From contig NZ_KB903622.1 of NCBI RefSeq assembly GCF_000379725.1, forward strand, positions 96,730 to 160,729: 64,000 bases of DNA, in the 5' to 3' direction. Below, piece by piece: positions 34,195 to 43,290 of the stretch (position 1 is the first letter of the stretch; each line of letters begins with the position of its first letter). Under the pieces are notes generated by a model. The model searched no databases. It worked only from the letters and a program-made list of their open reading frames with translations, and had not been told where the DNA came from. Position numbers and translations under genes: made by a program. Origin of the DNA: Cytophaga aurantiaca DSM 3654 (GTDB lineage Bacteria; Bacteroidota; Bacteroidia; Cytophagales; Cytophagaceae).

Positions 34195-35649
34195 ATGGCA
34201 CAAACTCAAAGTCTGGACGAAGCAATCAATTCATTTATCGGTCCGGTCTCCGATTTTATAACTTCTATTATTTTTTATTCAATTCATATCTCCGGTGTAG
34301 ATGTACCCTTGATCGTATTGTGGCTGATTACAGCTGGTTTGTTTTTCTTTTTCTATCTTAAAGCAATTAATGTTACACGTCTTGGTTTGGCCATTAATAT
34401 TGTGCGTGGCAAATACGACGATCCCAATTCCAAAGGAGAGGTGAATCATTTTCAGGCATTGGCAACAGCTTTATCCGGCACCGTTGGTTTAGGAAATATT
34501 TCAGGTGTTGCTGTAGCCATTGTTGCAGGCGGCCCCGGTGCAACCTTCTGGATGGTCGTTGCAGGTTTCTTTGGCATGATGACCAAGTTTGCGGAGTGTA
34601 CATTGGGTGTAAAGTATAGACAAGTAAGTGCAGACGGAATAGTATCCGGCGGACCGATGTATTTTCTGCGTGATGGATTAAAGGCTAAAGGGTTTCCCGT
34701 GTTTGGAAAAGTACTTGCCGCATTGTTTGCAGTAATGTGTATCGGTGGTGCATTGGGTGGCGGTAATATGTTTCAGAGCAATCAGGTAACGGCACAGCTT
34801 GTAGCGGAGACAGGTGGTACAGCAAGTTGGTTTGCAGGAAATCTCTGGCTGCCCGGTTTGATCTTAAGTATACTGGTTGGAAGTGTAATTATCGGCGGAC
34901 TCAAATCCATAGCCAACGTGACGGAAAAGATTGTTCCCTTCATGTGTGCCTTGTATGTGATCACCTGCCTGTATATTATTTTTGCAGCTTACGATAAAAT
35001 TCCGGAAACATTCATGCTGATTATGAATGGCGCGTTCAATTCGGATGCGATGTATGGTGGTGTGTTGGGCGTATTGATTACAGGCTTTCGCAGAGCATCG
35101 TTCTCGAATGAAGCAGGCGTTGGTTCTGCATCGATTGCGCACTCGGCAGTTAAGACCAATGAACCTGTTACCGAAGGACTGGTATCTTTATTGGAACCGT
35201 TTTTAGATACCATTGTGATCTGCACCATGACTGCATTGGTGATTGTGATTTCAGGAACGTATCAGGATTTTGGAAAGGATGGAATTACACTTACCTCGCA
35301 TGCATTCTCCAGTACGGTAGATTGGTTTCACTACATACTTTCAATCAGTGTATTTCTGTTTGCGTTTGCAACCATGATTTCCTGGTCGTATTACGGCTTG
35401 AAGTCGTGGGGGTATTTATTTGGTGATGGAAAAATTTCAGAATTGATTTATAAATTCATTTACTGTTTTTTTATTATTGTTGGCGCTTCAATGAGCCTTA
35501 CAAAAGTTGTAGACTTTTCAGATGCCATGATTTTCTCCATGAGCATTTTTAACATCATTGGTTTGTATCTGCTCTCGGGGGAGCTTAAGCAGGATATGAA
35601 TCAGTTCTTACATAAAATCGATACCGGAATTATTAAAAAAAATCAGTAA
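34195..35649 (+). CDS. Alanine/glycine:cation symporter (AGCS family)
   Basis: A 484-residue secondary transporter importing alanine or glycine with Na+ or H+. About 10-11 membrane helices; the family motif is GEVNHFQALATALSGTVGLG (near 81-100) followed by NISGVAVAIVAGGPGATFWM, and GFRRASFSNEAGVGSASIAH near residue 300. The start at 34195 (MAQTQSLDEAINS) avoids coding the upstream palindrome, which an ATG-less extension from 34126 would do. The strong hairpin with T-run in front suggests control by transcription attenuation. A ComEA-like gene follows 9 bases on. Confidence 0.93.
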   Translation: MAQTQSLDEAINSFIGPVSDFITSIIFYSIHISGVDVPLIVLWLITAGLFFFFYLKAINVTRLGLAINIVRGKYDDPNSKGEVNHFQALATALSGTVGLGNISGVAVAIVAGGPGATFWMVVAGFFGMMTKFAECTLGVKYRQVSADGIVSGGPMYFLRDGLKAKGFPVFGKVLAALFAVMCIGGALGGGNMFQSNQVTAQLVAETGGTASWFAGNLWLPGLILSILVGSVIIGGLKSIANVTEKIVPFMCALYVITCLYIIFAAYDKIPETFMLIMNGAFNSDAMYGGVLGVLITGFRRASFSNEAGVGSASIAHSAVKTNEPVTEGLVSLLEPFLDTIVICTMTALVIVISGTYQDFGKDGITLTSHAFSSTVDWFHYILSISVFLFAFATMISWSYYGLKSWGYLFGDGKISELIYKFIYCFFIIVGASMSLTKVVDFSDAMIFSMSIFNIIGLYLLSGELKQDMNQFLHKIDTGIIKKNQ

Positions 35650-35658
35650 CACAACACT

Positions 35659-36312
35659 ATGTCTTATCAATCAGCTAAACAAGCTAACGGTTCAAGCAAC
35701 CGTGAAGCTAAAGGTTTTTTATTTTTACTTTGCATTTTAATCTTTCCATTTTTAGTGCAGTATACGTGCAGAGCAGTATTTTATGAACCTCAAAATTCTT
35801 CCTTGCAAATCACGTATTTATCGGATACCTGCGAACAAAAAAAGGAATTCAAATCGTATTCGTATTCAAATTCGAAAAATGAAACAAGTACTACTCATGT
35901 GAATTCGCAGACTAAGGTAGCACGCACGCATAGTAATGTTGAATTAAATGCAGCCGATTCCGCAACGCTTGAAACACTACCCGGTATTGGTCCGGCCTTT
36001 GCATCGCGCATCATTAAATACCGGACCTTGTTAGGCGGATATTTAAAAGTAGAACAACTGAAAGAAGTCTACGGCATGCCGGAAGAAACCTACGATCGCA
36101 TTCAATCTTTATGCACGGTAAATGCAGCAAAGGTTAAAATGATCTCTGCAGATTCATTATGGTTAAAACCCTATAAGAGTTATCATCCTTATTTGAGCAA
36201 AGAATTGAAAGCTCAGATTGCTGCAAATAAAAAGACACCTTATTCAGAAGAGGAATTGAAAAAAATGATTGAAGCAAGCAATAGTAAATTGCTGTGGTAT
36301 ATGAAATGGTGA
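35659..36312 (+). CDS. ComEA-like helix-hairpin-helix protein
   Basis: A 217-residue protein with an N-terminal membrane helix (FLFLLCILIFPFLVQYTC, about 22-40), a Ser/Asn-rich linker (YSYSNSKNETSTTHVNSQTK), and a ComEA-type (HhH)2 DNA-binding domain at about 95-155: VELNAADSATLETLPGIGPA, FASRIIKYRTLLGGYLKVEQ, LKEVYGMPEETYDRIQ. A second HhH-like stretch may follow in the C-terminal 60 residues (YHPYLSKELKAQIAANKK). ComEA binds incoming DNA in transformation, but homologs also exist in species not known to be competent. It follows the symporter by 9 bases. Confidence 0.85.
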   Translation: MSYQSAKQANGSSNREAKGFLFLLCILIFPFLVQYTCRAVFYEPQNSSLQITYLSDTCEQKKEFKSYSYSNSKNETSTTHVNSQTKVARTHSNVELNAADSATLETLPGIGPAFASRIIKYRTLLGGYLKVEQLKEVYGMPEETYDRIQSLCTVNAAKVKMISADSLWLKPYKSYHPYLSKELKAQIAANKKTPYSEEELKKMIEASNSKLLWYMKW

Positions 36313-36381
36313 AGAGATTAGATTGTATATCCTCTCATTTTTATTATTTTTAGATGAGTTTTAAAATGCTTTTACCTCAAC

Positions 36382-37029
36382 ATGATCAGTAGCGTTTACA
36401 AATGCATCTTCATAGAAGTTCCTAAAACAGGTTCTACCAGTATACGTACCATTGTTGGCGAGCCCTTAAAGGCGCATATGGATATCCGGGAATACAGAAA
36501 AAAAATTACGACAGGATTTCCGTTTGATAGAAGTAAATACAGTCTGGATAAGCTGGTATACAATACATTTGTTCCCGCTTCTGTAAAAGAAAAAAGAGGC
36601 GAACAGATTTTTAATGAATATTATAAGTTTGGTTTTGTGCGCAATCCCTGGTCGCGTGTTGTATCTCTATATCTGCGCAAGGAAAGTATACAGATGCGCG
36701 ATAAAATGACCTTTGAAGAATTTGCAGATTGGATCAACTACAGCAGCGATACCTGCGTACATCCGAGTCAGAAACGCAATCAGCTGGATTGGTTTCTGGA
36801 TGAGAAAGGAGAAGTTGCTGTTGACTTTATCGGTAAGTTTGAAAACCTGGAGAACGACTGGAAAATAATTGCAGAAAAAATTCATGCAGATCCTGTTCTT
36901 CCGCACGCGAATCTAAACACTATTTCAAAACAAAAACATTATTCAGAATACTATACAGATAAAACGAAGGAGATCATCCGCAAGAAATTTATTGTTGATG
37001 TAGAAAAATTCGGATACGATTTTATTTGA
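36382..37029 (+). CDS. Sulfotransferase family protein
   Basis: A 215-residue cytoplasmic PAPS-dependent sulfotransferase of the family 2 (chondroitin/heparan-type) group. The 5'-phosphosulfate loop is CIFIEVPKTGSTSIRTIVG near residues 8-26, and the 3'-phosphate motif is FGFVRNPWSRVVSLYLR near 78-94. NLENDWKIIAEKI is the typical downstream segment. The acceptor is unknown; sulfation of an exopolysaccharide or lipid is possible. It is convergent with the desaturase gene and ends in a hairpin that overlaps its own stop. Confidence 0.87.
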   Translation: MISSVYKCIFIEVPKTGSTSIRTIVGEPLKAHMDIREYRKKITTGFPFDRSKYSLDKLVYNTFVPASVKEKRGEQIFNEYYKFGFVRNPWSRVVSLYLRKESIQMRDKMTFEEFADWINYSSDTCVHPSQKRNQLDWFLDEKGEVAVDFIGKFENLENDWKIIAEKIHADPVLPHANLNTISKQKHYSEYYTDKTKEIIRKKFIVDVEKFGYDFI

Positions 37030-37067
37030 TTATCTAAAAAATAGTTAGAATCAATTTTTAGATAATC
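37028..37067. terminator. Hairpin between convergent genes
   Basis: GATTATCTAAAAA (37028-37040) and TTTTTAGATAATC (37055-37067) form a perfect 13-bp, AT-rich stem overlapping the sulfotransferase stop codon; another T-run follows at about 37071. Confidence 0.6.
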
Positions 37068-37081
37068 TCTATTTTTTAGAA

Positions 37082-38083
37082 CTAAGGTTTCAATGCGCTA
37101 TTTTTTCTCATAGTGCTCATAGAGATCATCTCGCTGTTTTCAGCATCCCAGAGTTTTAAGCGAAAACATTGCCACATAGAAAGTGGATTCCATGATGTTG
37201 TTTGTACCTCTTGTAATTCGGGAATGCCCAACATAGCTTCCTGCAAGCGATAGAAAGGAATTCTGGAATTCAGATGGTGCACATGGTGATAGCCGATATT
37301 TCCGGTTAGCCACTGCAGTACAGGATTCATAACCATATAACTGGTAGAAGTAAGGGCTGCTTTGTCATATTTCCAATCTTCATTTTCTCTGAATTGTGCA
37401 CCGGGAAAATTATGTTGAGAGTAGAATAAATAAGAACCCATTGCAAAAGCAAAGAAGAAAGGTGCAAGCCAACTTAATACAAACGTAAGAAATCCTAAGT
37501 TGTACCAGATTACAAAGGCGGAAGTAAAATGAATCAATAAAGCTGCTAAAGAATCTATGTGTTTTTTGGGACTTTGAATAAATGATTTTACGTTGAGCCA
37601 ATAAATAAACAATGTAAGATGCCCGAAGATTACAGTAATTGGATGTCGATTGATCAGATACAATCGCTTTTCATTTTTACTTAGATTAAGAAAATGTTCA
37701 ATGGAAATAGTAGGGTAGGAGCCGATGCCATTGGTAGTTAATTTGGAATTATGGTTGTGGTGATGATCGTGTGAACGCTTCCATACATTTTGCGGAGTGA
37801 GCATATATATACCAAAGCACTGCATAATAATGCGCGCAAGAGTTGAATTTTGTAAAATAGCATGATGCTGATAATCGTGATAGATTACAAACATTCGTAC
37901 GTACAGAAAACTTGTAAGAAGGCTGCATGCGATACGCAAACCAAGCGGTACTTCGGTAAAGAAAGTCGGCAGAAGAAACAGATTTAGTAAAAGTATTGTG
38001 GCACAGGTTTCAGCCCAGCTTTGAAAACGGTTTTCTTTAGTATATATCTTACTGGATAAAATTAATTCTTTGCTGGTGCGCAT
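37082..38083 (-). CDS. Membrane fatty acid desaturase family protein
   Basis: A 333-residue integral membrane di-iron enzyme of the fatty acid desaturase type. Three histidine boxes are visible: HDYQHH (69-74), HDHHHNH (105-111) and HHVHH (in IGYHHVHHLNSRIPF). Four or so hydrophobic helices surround them. It introduces double bonds (or hydroxylates) in acyl chains or carotenoids; the substrate is unknown. I use ATG 38083 (MRTSKELILSSKIY), since the longer reading from 38197 would overlap the upstream gene by 52 bases with residues unlike a desaturase N-terminus. It is downstream of an LpxL-like gene. Confidence 0.85.
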   Translation of the reverse strand: MRTSKELILSSKIYTKENRFQSWAETCATILLLNLFLLPTFFTEVPLGLRIACSLLTSFLYVRMFVIYHDYQHHAILQNSTLARIIMQCFGIYMLTPQNVWKRSHDHHHNHNSKLTTNGIGSYPTISIEHFLNLSKNEKRLYLINRHPITVIFGHLTLFIYWLNVKSFIQSPKKHIDSLAALLIHFTSAFVIWYNLGFLTFVLSWLAPFFFAFAMGSYLFYSQHNFPGAQFRENEDWKYDKAALTSTSYMVMNPVLQWLTGNIGYHHVHHLNSRIPFYRLQEAMLGIPELQEVQTTSWNPLSMWQCFRLKLWDAENSEMISMSTMRKNSALKP

Positions 38084-38145
38084 TGGGTAGGATTTCGAAT
38101 AGCAGGCATTGTGATATTTGCCTGCTGATGCATACGTAAAGTGTT

Positions 38146-39018
38146 CTATATAGTTTTGTTGCGGCTGTGTTTCCAACGACGGTGCGACCAAAGCCACGTA
38201 ACAGGATCTCTCATTATCTCTTTCTCAAGTCGTTGGGTAAAGGCTAGTGTGATTTCTCCTTCTTCTGTTTTTTGGGGAAATTCAAATAAAAGTTCGGGTG
38301 TGATTTCATAATATCCTCTGCGGATTCGGTTTACACTCATGTATACCACAGGATAGTCAAATTTTTTCGATAGTTTTTCGGGTCCGGTAAATACTGCTGT
38401 GTCCTGATTTAAAAATGTTGTCCAGTAAGCAGTGTCTGCCCAGGCTGATTGATCTGCAATAAATGCCGTTGCAGTAACGTGCTTTCTATTGGCGACCATA
38501 TCCCGTAGGGCATTACTTGCAGGAATTATTTTTGTGCCGAATTTAGTCCGCATGGACTTCATCATTTTTTCGAAATAAGGATTTGTTAGCGGGAGATATA
38601 CAACAATCAATTGATAGGTTGTATGCAAACTAAAGCTAGGGCCAGCCCATTCCCAGTTACCATAATGACCCATAACAATTAAAATGCTTTTATGCTCTTT
38701 ATGCAATCGTTCGAGCCAGTCAGTGGAATGAAAAGCGCAGCGTTCTTTCGCTTCCTTTTCAGTCATCTTTAATGTTTTTAATGTTTCAAAAACAAGATCA
38801 CAGAGGTAGCGGTAATAGGACTTGTAAAGAGCATTGATCTCTGCTTCGTTTTTAAGGGGGAAGGAATTCGTAAGGTTCCTAATGATGATTTTTTTTCTGT
38901 AACCAGACAGAACCAATAGGTAATAAAAAAAATCAGAGACTACATACAATGCTTTAAATGGTAACGAAGCAATCAGGTAGATGAGCGGATAAATTAAATA
39001 GAATATGATTGCCTGCAT
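38146..39018 (-). CDS. LpxL/HtrB-like lipid A acyltransferase
   Basis: A 290-residue acyltransferase of the HtrB/LpxL family, anchored by an N-terminal membrane helix (IFYLIYPLIYLIASLPFKALY in overlapping parts). The catalytic motif is MGHYGNWEWAG (H-x4-E/WE type, about 118), and FIADQS, VFTGPEKLSKKFDYPVVYM and WLWSHRRWKHSR are characteristic. Adds secondary acyl chains to lipid A or acts on a related lipid. The desaturase gene follows downstream and an MsbA-like transporter is just upstream on the same strand, so a lipid A/envelope role is consistent. Confidence 0.88.
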   Translation of the reverse strand: MQAIIFYLIYPLIYLIASLPFKALYVVSDFFYYLLVLSGYRKKIIIRNLTNSFPLKNEAEINALYKSYYRYLCDLVFETLKTLKMTEKEAKERCAFHSTDWLERLHKEHKSILIVMGHYGNWEWAGPSFSLHTTYQLIVVYLPLTNPYFEKMMKSMRTKFGTKIIPASNALRDMVANRKHVTATAFIADQSAWADTAYWTTFLNQDTAVFTGPEKLSKKFDYPVVYMSVNRIRRGYYEITPELLFEFPQKTEEGEITLAFTQRLEKEIMRDPVTWLWSHRRWKHSRNKTI

Positions 39019-39124
39019 AATGGAATGTTTTTGTAAAATTTAAAAGAACTTAGTTTGCATTTAAATACAAAAACAATTCCAGTGTATAGTATTAAGTATC
39101 CGCCGTAGCGGATACAAACATTTT

Positions 39125-40963
39125 TTATTCTATAATAACACCACCTGTTTCATTGGCGTGTTGGTGCAAGCCGAAATAGATTCCTGCTTTCGCAATCAGT
39201 TCTTCGTGTGTGCCTTGTTCTTTAATTTCACCTTTGTCTAATACAAGTATCAGATCAGCATGACGGATCGTGCTTAATCTATGTGCGATCACTATAGACG
39301 TACGTTCTTTCATTAAATAATTCAATGCTTCCTGAACCAGTTTTTCAGATTCATTATCCAACGCAGAAGTTGCTTCATCCAAAATTAAGATATCCGGATT
39401 TTTTAATACCGCACGTGCAATGCTTAAACGCTGGCGTTGGCCACCAGATAATTTAGAACCGCGCTCGCCGATAGAGGTCTGGTAACCCTGGTCTGTTTTG
39501 ATGATAAACTCATGTGCATTTGCAATACGGGCTGCACGCTCTACATCTTCCTGTGTAATGTTCGGCAAACCGAAAGCAATGTTGTTGAAAATGCTGTCGT
39601 TAAATAAAATAGACTCCTGTGTTACAATTCCGATATGAGAACGTAAGGAGTGCAGATCGAACTCTTTAATATTTACACCATCAATTTCTACAGAACCTGA
39701 TGCAGGATCGTAGAAGCGCGGGATCAGATCTACCAATGTAGACTTACCGCCGCCACTTGGTCCGACAAGCGCAATCAATTTTCCTTTAGGAATTTCAATA
39801 GTAATATTTTTTAATACCGGTGTCTCGTTATATTTAAAACCAATATTCTTTAATTGAATAGAATGATTGAATGTGGCAAGTGTTTTTGGTTGTGCCGGAT
39901 CCTGCACTTTTATTTCTGCATCCAGAATTTCAAACAAACGATTACCCGCTGAAATACCTGTCTGGATCGATGTTACAGAAGATGCAATTCCTTTTAAAGG
40001 TTCAAGAATTCTGTAGAAACCAATGATGACCATAAAGAAAGCACCTGGTTCTAACTTTCCTTCAAATACTAAATTTCCCCCAATGTATAAAATCGCAGAA
40101 ACGATGGCAACACCCATAGTTTCTGTGATCGGAGAAGCCAATTCTCTTTTATTACCTATCGAACGGCCTAGTGATGCATAATGCTGACCCTGATTGCTGA
40201 AGCGTTCGAAAATGAAACGTTCGGCAACAAAACCTTTAATGATACGGATTCCCGTAATGGCTTCGTCGATCAGAGATAAAATATGTCCGGAAGATTTCTG
40301 GCTTTCGGAAGATTCTTTTTTTAGTTTTTTGCTGAGTATGGAAACTCCAATACCCGATATCGGAAGGATGGATAACGTTAATACCATCAATTGCCACTGT
40401 ATCGCAAACATCGCAGTAAGCCAGATCGCCAATGTAAACGGATCTCTTAAAAATGCCTGCAATGCGCCGATCACGGAGTTTTCTATTTCCGCTAAATCAT
40501 TTGTCATACGCGACATAAGATCTCCTTTACGCTGACTGGAAAAGAAACCTACATCCATCGTTACAATTTTATTGAACAAACGTTCGCGCATGTTGTAAAT
40601 AACCGTCGTACGTAATTTGGTATTTATTCTTAATCCTAAATATTTAAATACATTGGTTAATAAGTTTGTTCCGATCAGGAAAAGAGAAATAAAGATAAGT
40701 GTTGTGCTCTTTCCATAATTCTCGATCAGCCATGCAGGATAGTAATTCAGAAGGCCAGTGAAATATTCTACACTGAAGGCTGCTTCCGGATAAGGTATCT
40801 CGCTTAAAGGTTTTGTTGCACTGAATAATAAATTCAGGATCGGTATAATAAATGCGACGTTGATCAATCCGAATACGGTAGAGAAGAGGGTCACAAAGAA
40901 ATACGGGATCGCAAATCTTGGATACGGTTTTGCAAAGGATAATAATCGAAGAAATGTTTTCAT
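39125..40963 (-). CDS. MsbA-like ABC exporter (fused membrane and ATPase domains)
   Basis: A 612-residue half-transporter that acts as a homodimer. Residues 1-330 form the six-helix membrane domain (AIPYFFVTLFSTVFGLINVA, TLIFISLFLIGTNLLTNVF; RKGDLMSRMTNDLAEIE coupling helix), and 360-600 the ATPase: Walker A GPSGGGKSTL, signature LSGGQRQRLSIARAV, Walker B DILILDEATSALD, and the H-loop VIAHRLSTIRHADLI. MsbA flips lipid A; the neighbouring LpxL-like acyltransferase supports that, though other lipid exporters look alike. It follows the Wzi/RemB-like gene by 9 bases, so it is likely in the same transcript. Confidence 0.92.
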   Translation of the reverse strand: MKTFLRLLSFAKPYPRFAIPYFFVTLFSTVFGLINVAFIIPILNLLFSATKPLSEIPYPEAAFSVEYFTGLLNYYPAWLIENYGKSTTLIFISLFLIGTNLLTNVFKYLGLRINTKLRTTVIYNMRERLFNKIVTMDVGFFSSQRKGDLMSRMTNDLAEIENSVIGALQAFLRDPFTLAIWLTAMFAIQWQLMVLTLSILPISGIGVSILSKKLKKESSESQKSSGHILSLIDEAITGIRIIKGFVAERFIFERFSNQGQHYASLGRSIGNKRELASPITETMGVAIVSAILYIGGNLVFEGKLEPGAFFMVIIGFYRILEPLKGIASSVTSIQTGISAGNRLFEILDAEIKVQDPAQPKTLATFNHSIQLKNIGFKYNETPVLKNITIEIPKGKLIALVGPSGGGKSTLVDLIPRFYDPASGSVEIDGVNIKEFDLHSLRSHIGIVTQESILFNDSIFNNIAFGLPNITQEDVERAARIANAHEFIIKTDQGYQTSIGERGSKLSGGQRQRLSIARAVLKNPDILILDEATSALDNESEKLVQEALNYLMKERTSIVIAHRLSTIRHADLILVLDKGEIKEQGTHEELIAKAGIYFGLHQHANETGGVIIE

Positions 40964-40972
40964 TATGGAATA

Positions 40973-42700
40973 TTAGAATTCGTAATTACGTGGCTGAATG
41001 TTTAAACGTACGCCACAGGAAATGTAATTTGTGGTACGGTTTCTGGAAGCAAGTTCGCTGGTTTGTTGTCGATATATGTACGTCAAATCTACGAATAAAT
41101 TATGACGAAGCTGGTAACTTGCCTGAAGACTTAAGAAAAGGATGTTTGTCTTAATGCCTTGTGCGAGTTTGTTATTGTATGTATTTGCGTCTGCAATTGG
41201 CGTATAGCTTTTGAAGATATTTCCTCCGTTGTTATTGGTAACGGTATTACTTGTTGTGGTGCTGTCGTCACCCCAAACAGTGTAAAATACTTTACCTTGA
41301 AGCATGAGTCTCGGAAGCGGCTGATAACGAGCAATACCAAGTACTTCAACAAAGTTAGCACCCATCGGATGCGCCAATGGCTGATCGTAGTGTGTATAGC
41401 TTGTATAATCGCTTGCGTGCTGATACATAAACGGACGGACAATATTTGTTTCTGCCTGTAAGTCTAGATTTTTAATCCCCAATGCATTGAAGTATTTCAA
41501 GCCAAGCTGCAGCGCTTGTTTGTTGCCCCACCAGCCGGTATGGTTTTTGACTTCCTGAAATTTTAATTCGTCAATTACATACTGTCCATAAAAAGAAAAA
41601 TGGTGCATGAAATTGTATTTAAAATCCATACCCAGCAAAGAATTATCGCTGCTGCCGTTGGCTTGTTCTATTGATCTGTAGAAGATTACGGGATTCAGGT
41701 AAGAGATGTCAAAGGTGCCTTGTTTGGTAGAGTCCGATCTTCCAAATACGATGGATTCAAATACACCGATGTTGAAATTTTTTCCAACGTTTAACGATAA
41801 ATGATGGAAGGCAGTATATTTTTTCGGGTACAGAACATTTGCATTGTCTGTAGTCGCATTCATTTGAGCAAAAATATTCTGGTAATGTAATTTCCAGATT
41901 CGGGTATTTAATTTCAGGAAAGTATAAGGCGCTCCGATATCAGATAGGATGAGTGATCGATAACCATTTCCGATAAAATTTTTATCGTAACCGAATTGTA
42001 GATCGATGTATTTTTTTACCAGTTCAAAGGTAATGTAACCGCGGCCGGTAATAAAATCATAGCCATTGGTTTTAAATGTTTTTGCAAAAGATTCGAAGGG
42101 AACAACCGGAATTGCTGAACCAGTAGGGGTATAATATCCGACTTTATCGTTTACATAATCAGGAAATGCTCCTTGATTGTCTGCAAAGAAGGTATAGAAA
42201 CCCACTCTGTTTGCGATCCGTCCACGTATTTCTATGCCTCGTGTATTTAGAAATGTGTAATTGCGCTGCGTATTTCCTGCTCCGCTTCCTCCCATTAAAT
42301 AGATCACCGGATTGACATGCAGATCAAAATCTTTGACATTCACGGAGTATGCGTCCGCTTGTTTCTGATAGAAGAACTTTAAAAAAGGCTTTTTAGAATC
42401 GGCACTAGCCACGTTTGACCATTCCCAGGAATCATTTTTTAAATAGCTTATATTGAAGCTATCTGCTTTTGAAATAGCCATACCCGCTGGCAGAGAATCA
42501 ATAAATTGGATTGTTTGTGCTCTGTTATAAGGTTTTAGAGAACTGTGAATGGCAGGGTCGATGCGCCCGCTTAATACTTCATACCGATCGACAAACTGAT
42601 ATGCACCTGTATTCAATGGAATATACGTGCTTTGAGCATGCAGTGAAGCATGGATAAGGATACAAAAGAAAACACTTAAAAAAGTTATTCTGACAGTCAT
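40973..42700 (-). CDS. Wzi/RemB-like outer-membrane beta-barrel protein
   Basis: A 575-residue outer-membrane barrel with signal peptide MTVRITFLSVFFCILIHASLHAQ. Stretches such as YQFVDRYEVLSGRIDP, LQFGYDKNFIGNGYRSLILS, IWKLHYQNIFAQMNA and the repeated amphipathic strands up to RLNIQPRNYEF match the capsule-assembly Wzi-like/RemB group of Bacteroidota, known from capsule attachment and gliding studies. I assign it by these features only. A TATATTTG box lies 22 bases upstream of the ATG. The MsbA-like exporter follows after 9 bases. Confidence 0.75.
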   Translation of the reverse strand: MTVRITFLSVFFCILIHASLHAQSTYIPLNTGAYQFVDRYEVLSGRIDPAIHSSLKPYNRAQTIQFIDSLPAGMAISKADSFNISYLKNDSWEWSNVASADSKKPFLKFFYQKQADAYSVNVKDFDLHVNPVIYLMGGSGAGNTQRNYTFLNTRGIEIRGRIANRVGFYTFFADNQGAFPDYVNDKVGYYTPTGSAIPVVPFESFAKTFKTNGYDFITGRGYITFELVKKYIDLQFGYDKNFIGNGYRSLILSDIGAPYTFLKLNTRIWKLHYQNIFAQMNATTDNANVLYPKKYTAFHHLSLNVGKNFNIGVFESIVFGRSDSTKQGTFDISYLNPVIFYRSIEQANGSSDNSLLGMDFKYNFMHHFSFYGQYVIDELKFQEVKNHTGWWGNKQALQLGLKYFNALGIKNLDLQAETNIVRPFMYQHASDYTSYTHYDQPLAHPMGANFVEVLGIARYQPLPRLMLQGKVFYTVWGDDSTTTSNTVTNNNGGNIFKSYTPIADANTYNNKLAQGIKTNILFLSLQASYQLRHNLFVDLTYIYRQQTSELASRNRTTNYISCGVRLNIQPRNYEF

Positions 42701-42722
42701 TTTTTAAAGGGGAATTGCGTTA

Positions 42723-42730
42723 CAAATATA
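42723..42730 (-). promoter_or_regulatory. Promoter -7 box for the Wzi/RemB-like gene
   Basis: The minus strand reads TATATTTG, an exact TAnnTTTG match, 22 bases before the ATG (42698-42700). A TTG lies further upstream than usual. Confidence 0.5.
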
Positions 42731-42807
42731 GTTCATTATTTCATTGATTTTTAGCCTCAAAATTCAAAAGGAACGAATATTTGTTCGTATTTACGAGCAT
42801 TTGGGGT

Positions 42808-42815
42808 TATATTTG
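42808..42815 (+). promoter_or_regulatory. -7 box 4 bases before the nuo-leading gene
   Basis: TATATTTG (exact match) ends 4 bases before ATG 42820. A TTTG occurs at 42780-42783, 24 bases upstream, slightly long spacing. It implies a near-leaderless transcript for the 42820 gene and nuoABCD. Confidence 0.5.
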
Positions 42816-42819
42816 TGCT

Positions 42820-43287
42820 ATGCTCGAAAAGACAATTCAATATATTCTTGTCATATTAGCTAGCAGCGTAAAGTTTGGTGTTGCACCTATACTCGGCAGC
42901 GGGTTTTCAATGACAAATTGGGAAATCATCATTTTGATGATTGTCGGGATGATGTTGACTGTTATTCTGTTGACGGTTTTTGTCGGTAATATATTTTACG
43001 GCTTCTTAAAAAAAACGTTATTTAAAAAACGTAAAGTGTTTTCTCCTAAAACACGAAAAATTGTAACAGTGTCAAACAAATGGGGATTAATTGGTGTTGC
43101 GTTTCTTACACCGATTCTTTTTTCACCCATCGGAGGAACATTGATCGCTATTTCATTCGGAGAAGAAAAAAAGAAAATAATCCTATACATGTTTGTAAGC
43201 GCTTGTTTCTGGGCACCGGTAACAGCTTTGTTTATGGGTGAAATAATTCGCCTGCTAAAGAACTCATATCACTATTTAATGGCTTAA
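42820..43287 (+). CDS. Small multi-pass membrane protein upstream of nuoA
   Basis: A 155-residue protein with about four membrane segments (TIQYILVILASSVKFGVAPI, WEIIILMIVGMMLTVILLTV, GLIGVAFLTPILFSPIGGTLI in parts, ILYMFVSACFWAPVTALFMG) and a basic loop (KKTLFKKRKVFSPKTRK). The piece NKWGLIGVAFLTPILFSPIGG resembles the re-entrant motif of VTT/DedA-like proteins, but this is only a resemblance. It starts at ATG 42820; an in-frame TTG at 42781 would add 13 residues. The stop is 3 bases before nuoA, so it heads the nuo operon. Function unknown. Confidence 0.78.
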   Translation: MLEKTIQYILVILASSVKFGVAPILGSGFSMTNWEIIILMIVGMMLTVILLTVFVGNIFYGFLKKTLFKKRKVFSPKTRKIVTVSNKWGLIGVAFLTPILFSPIGGTLIAISFGEEKKKIILYMFVSACFWAPVTALFMGEIIRLLKNSYHYLMA

Positions 43288-43290
43288 GTA

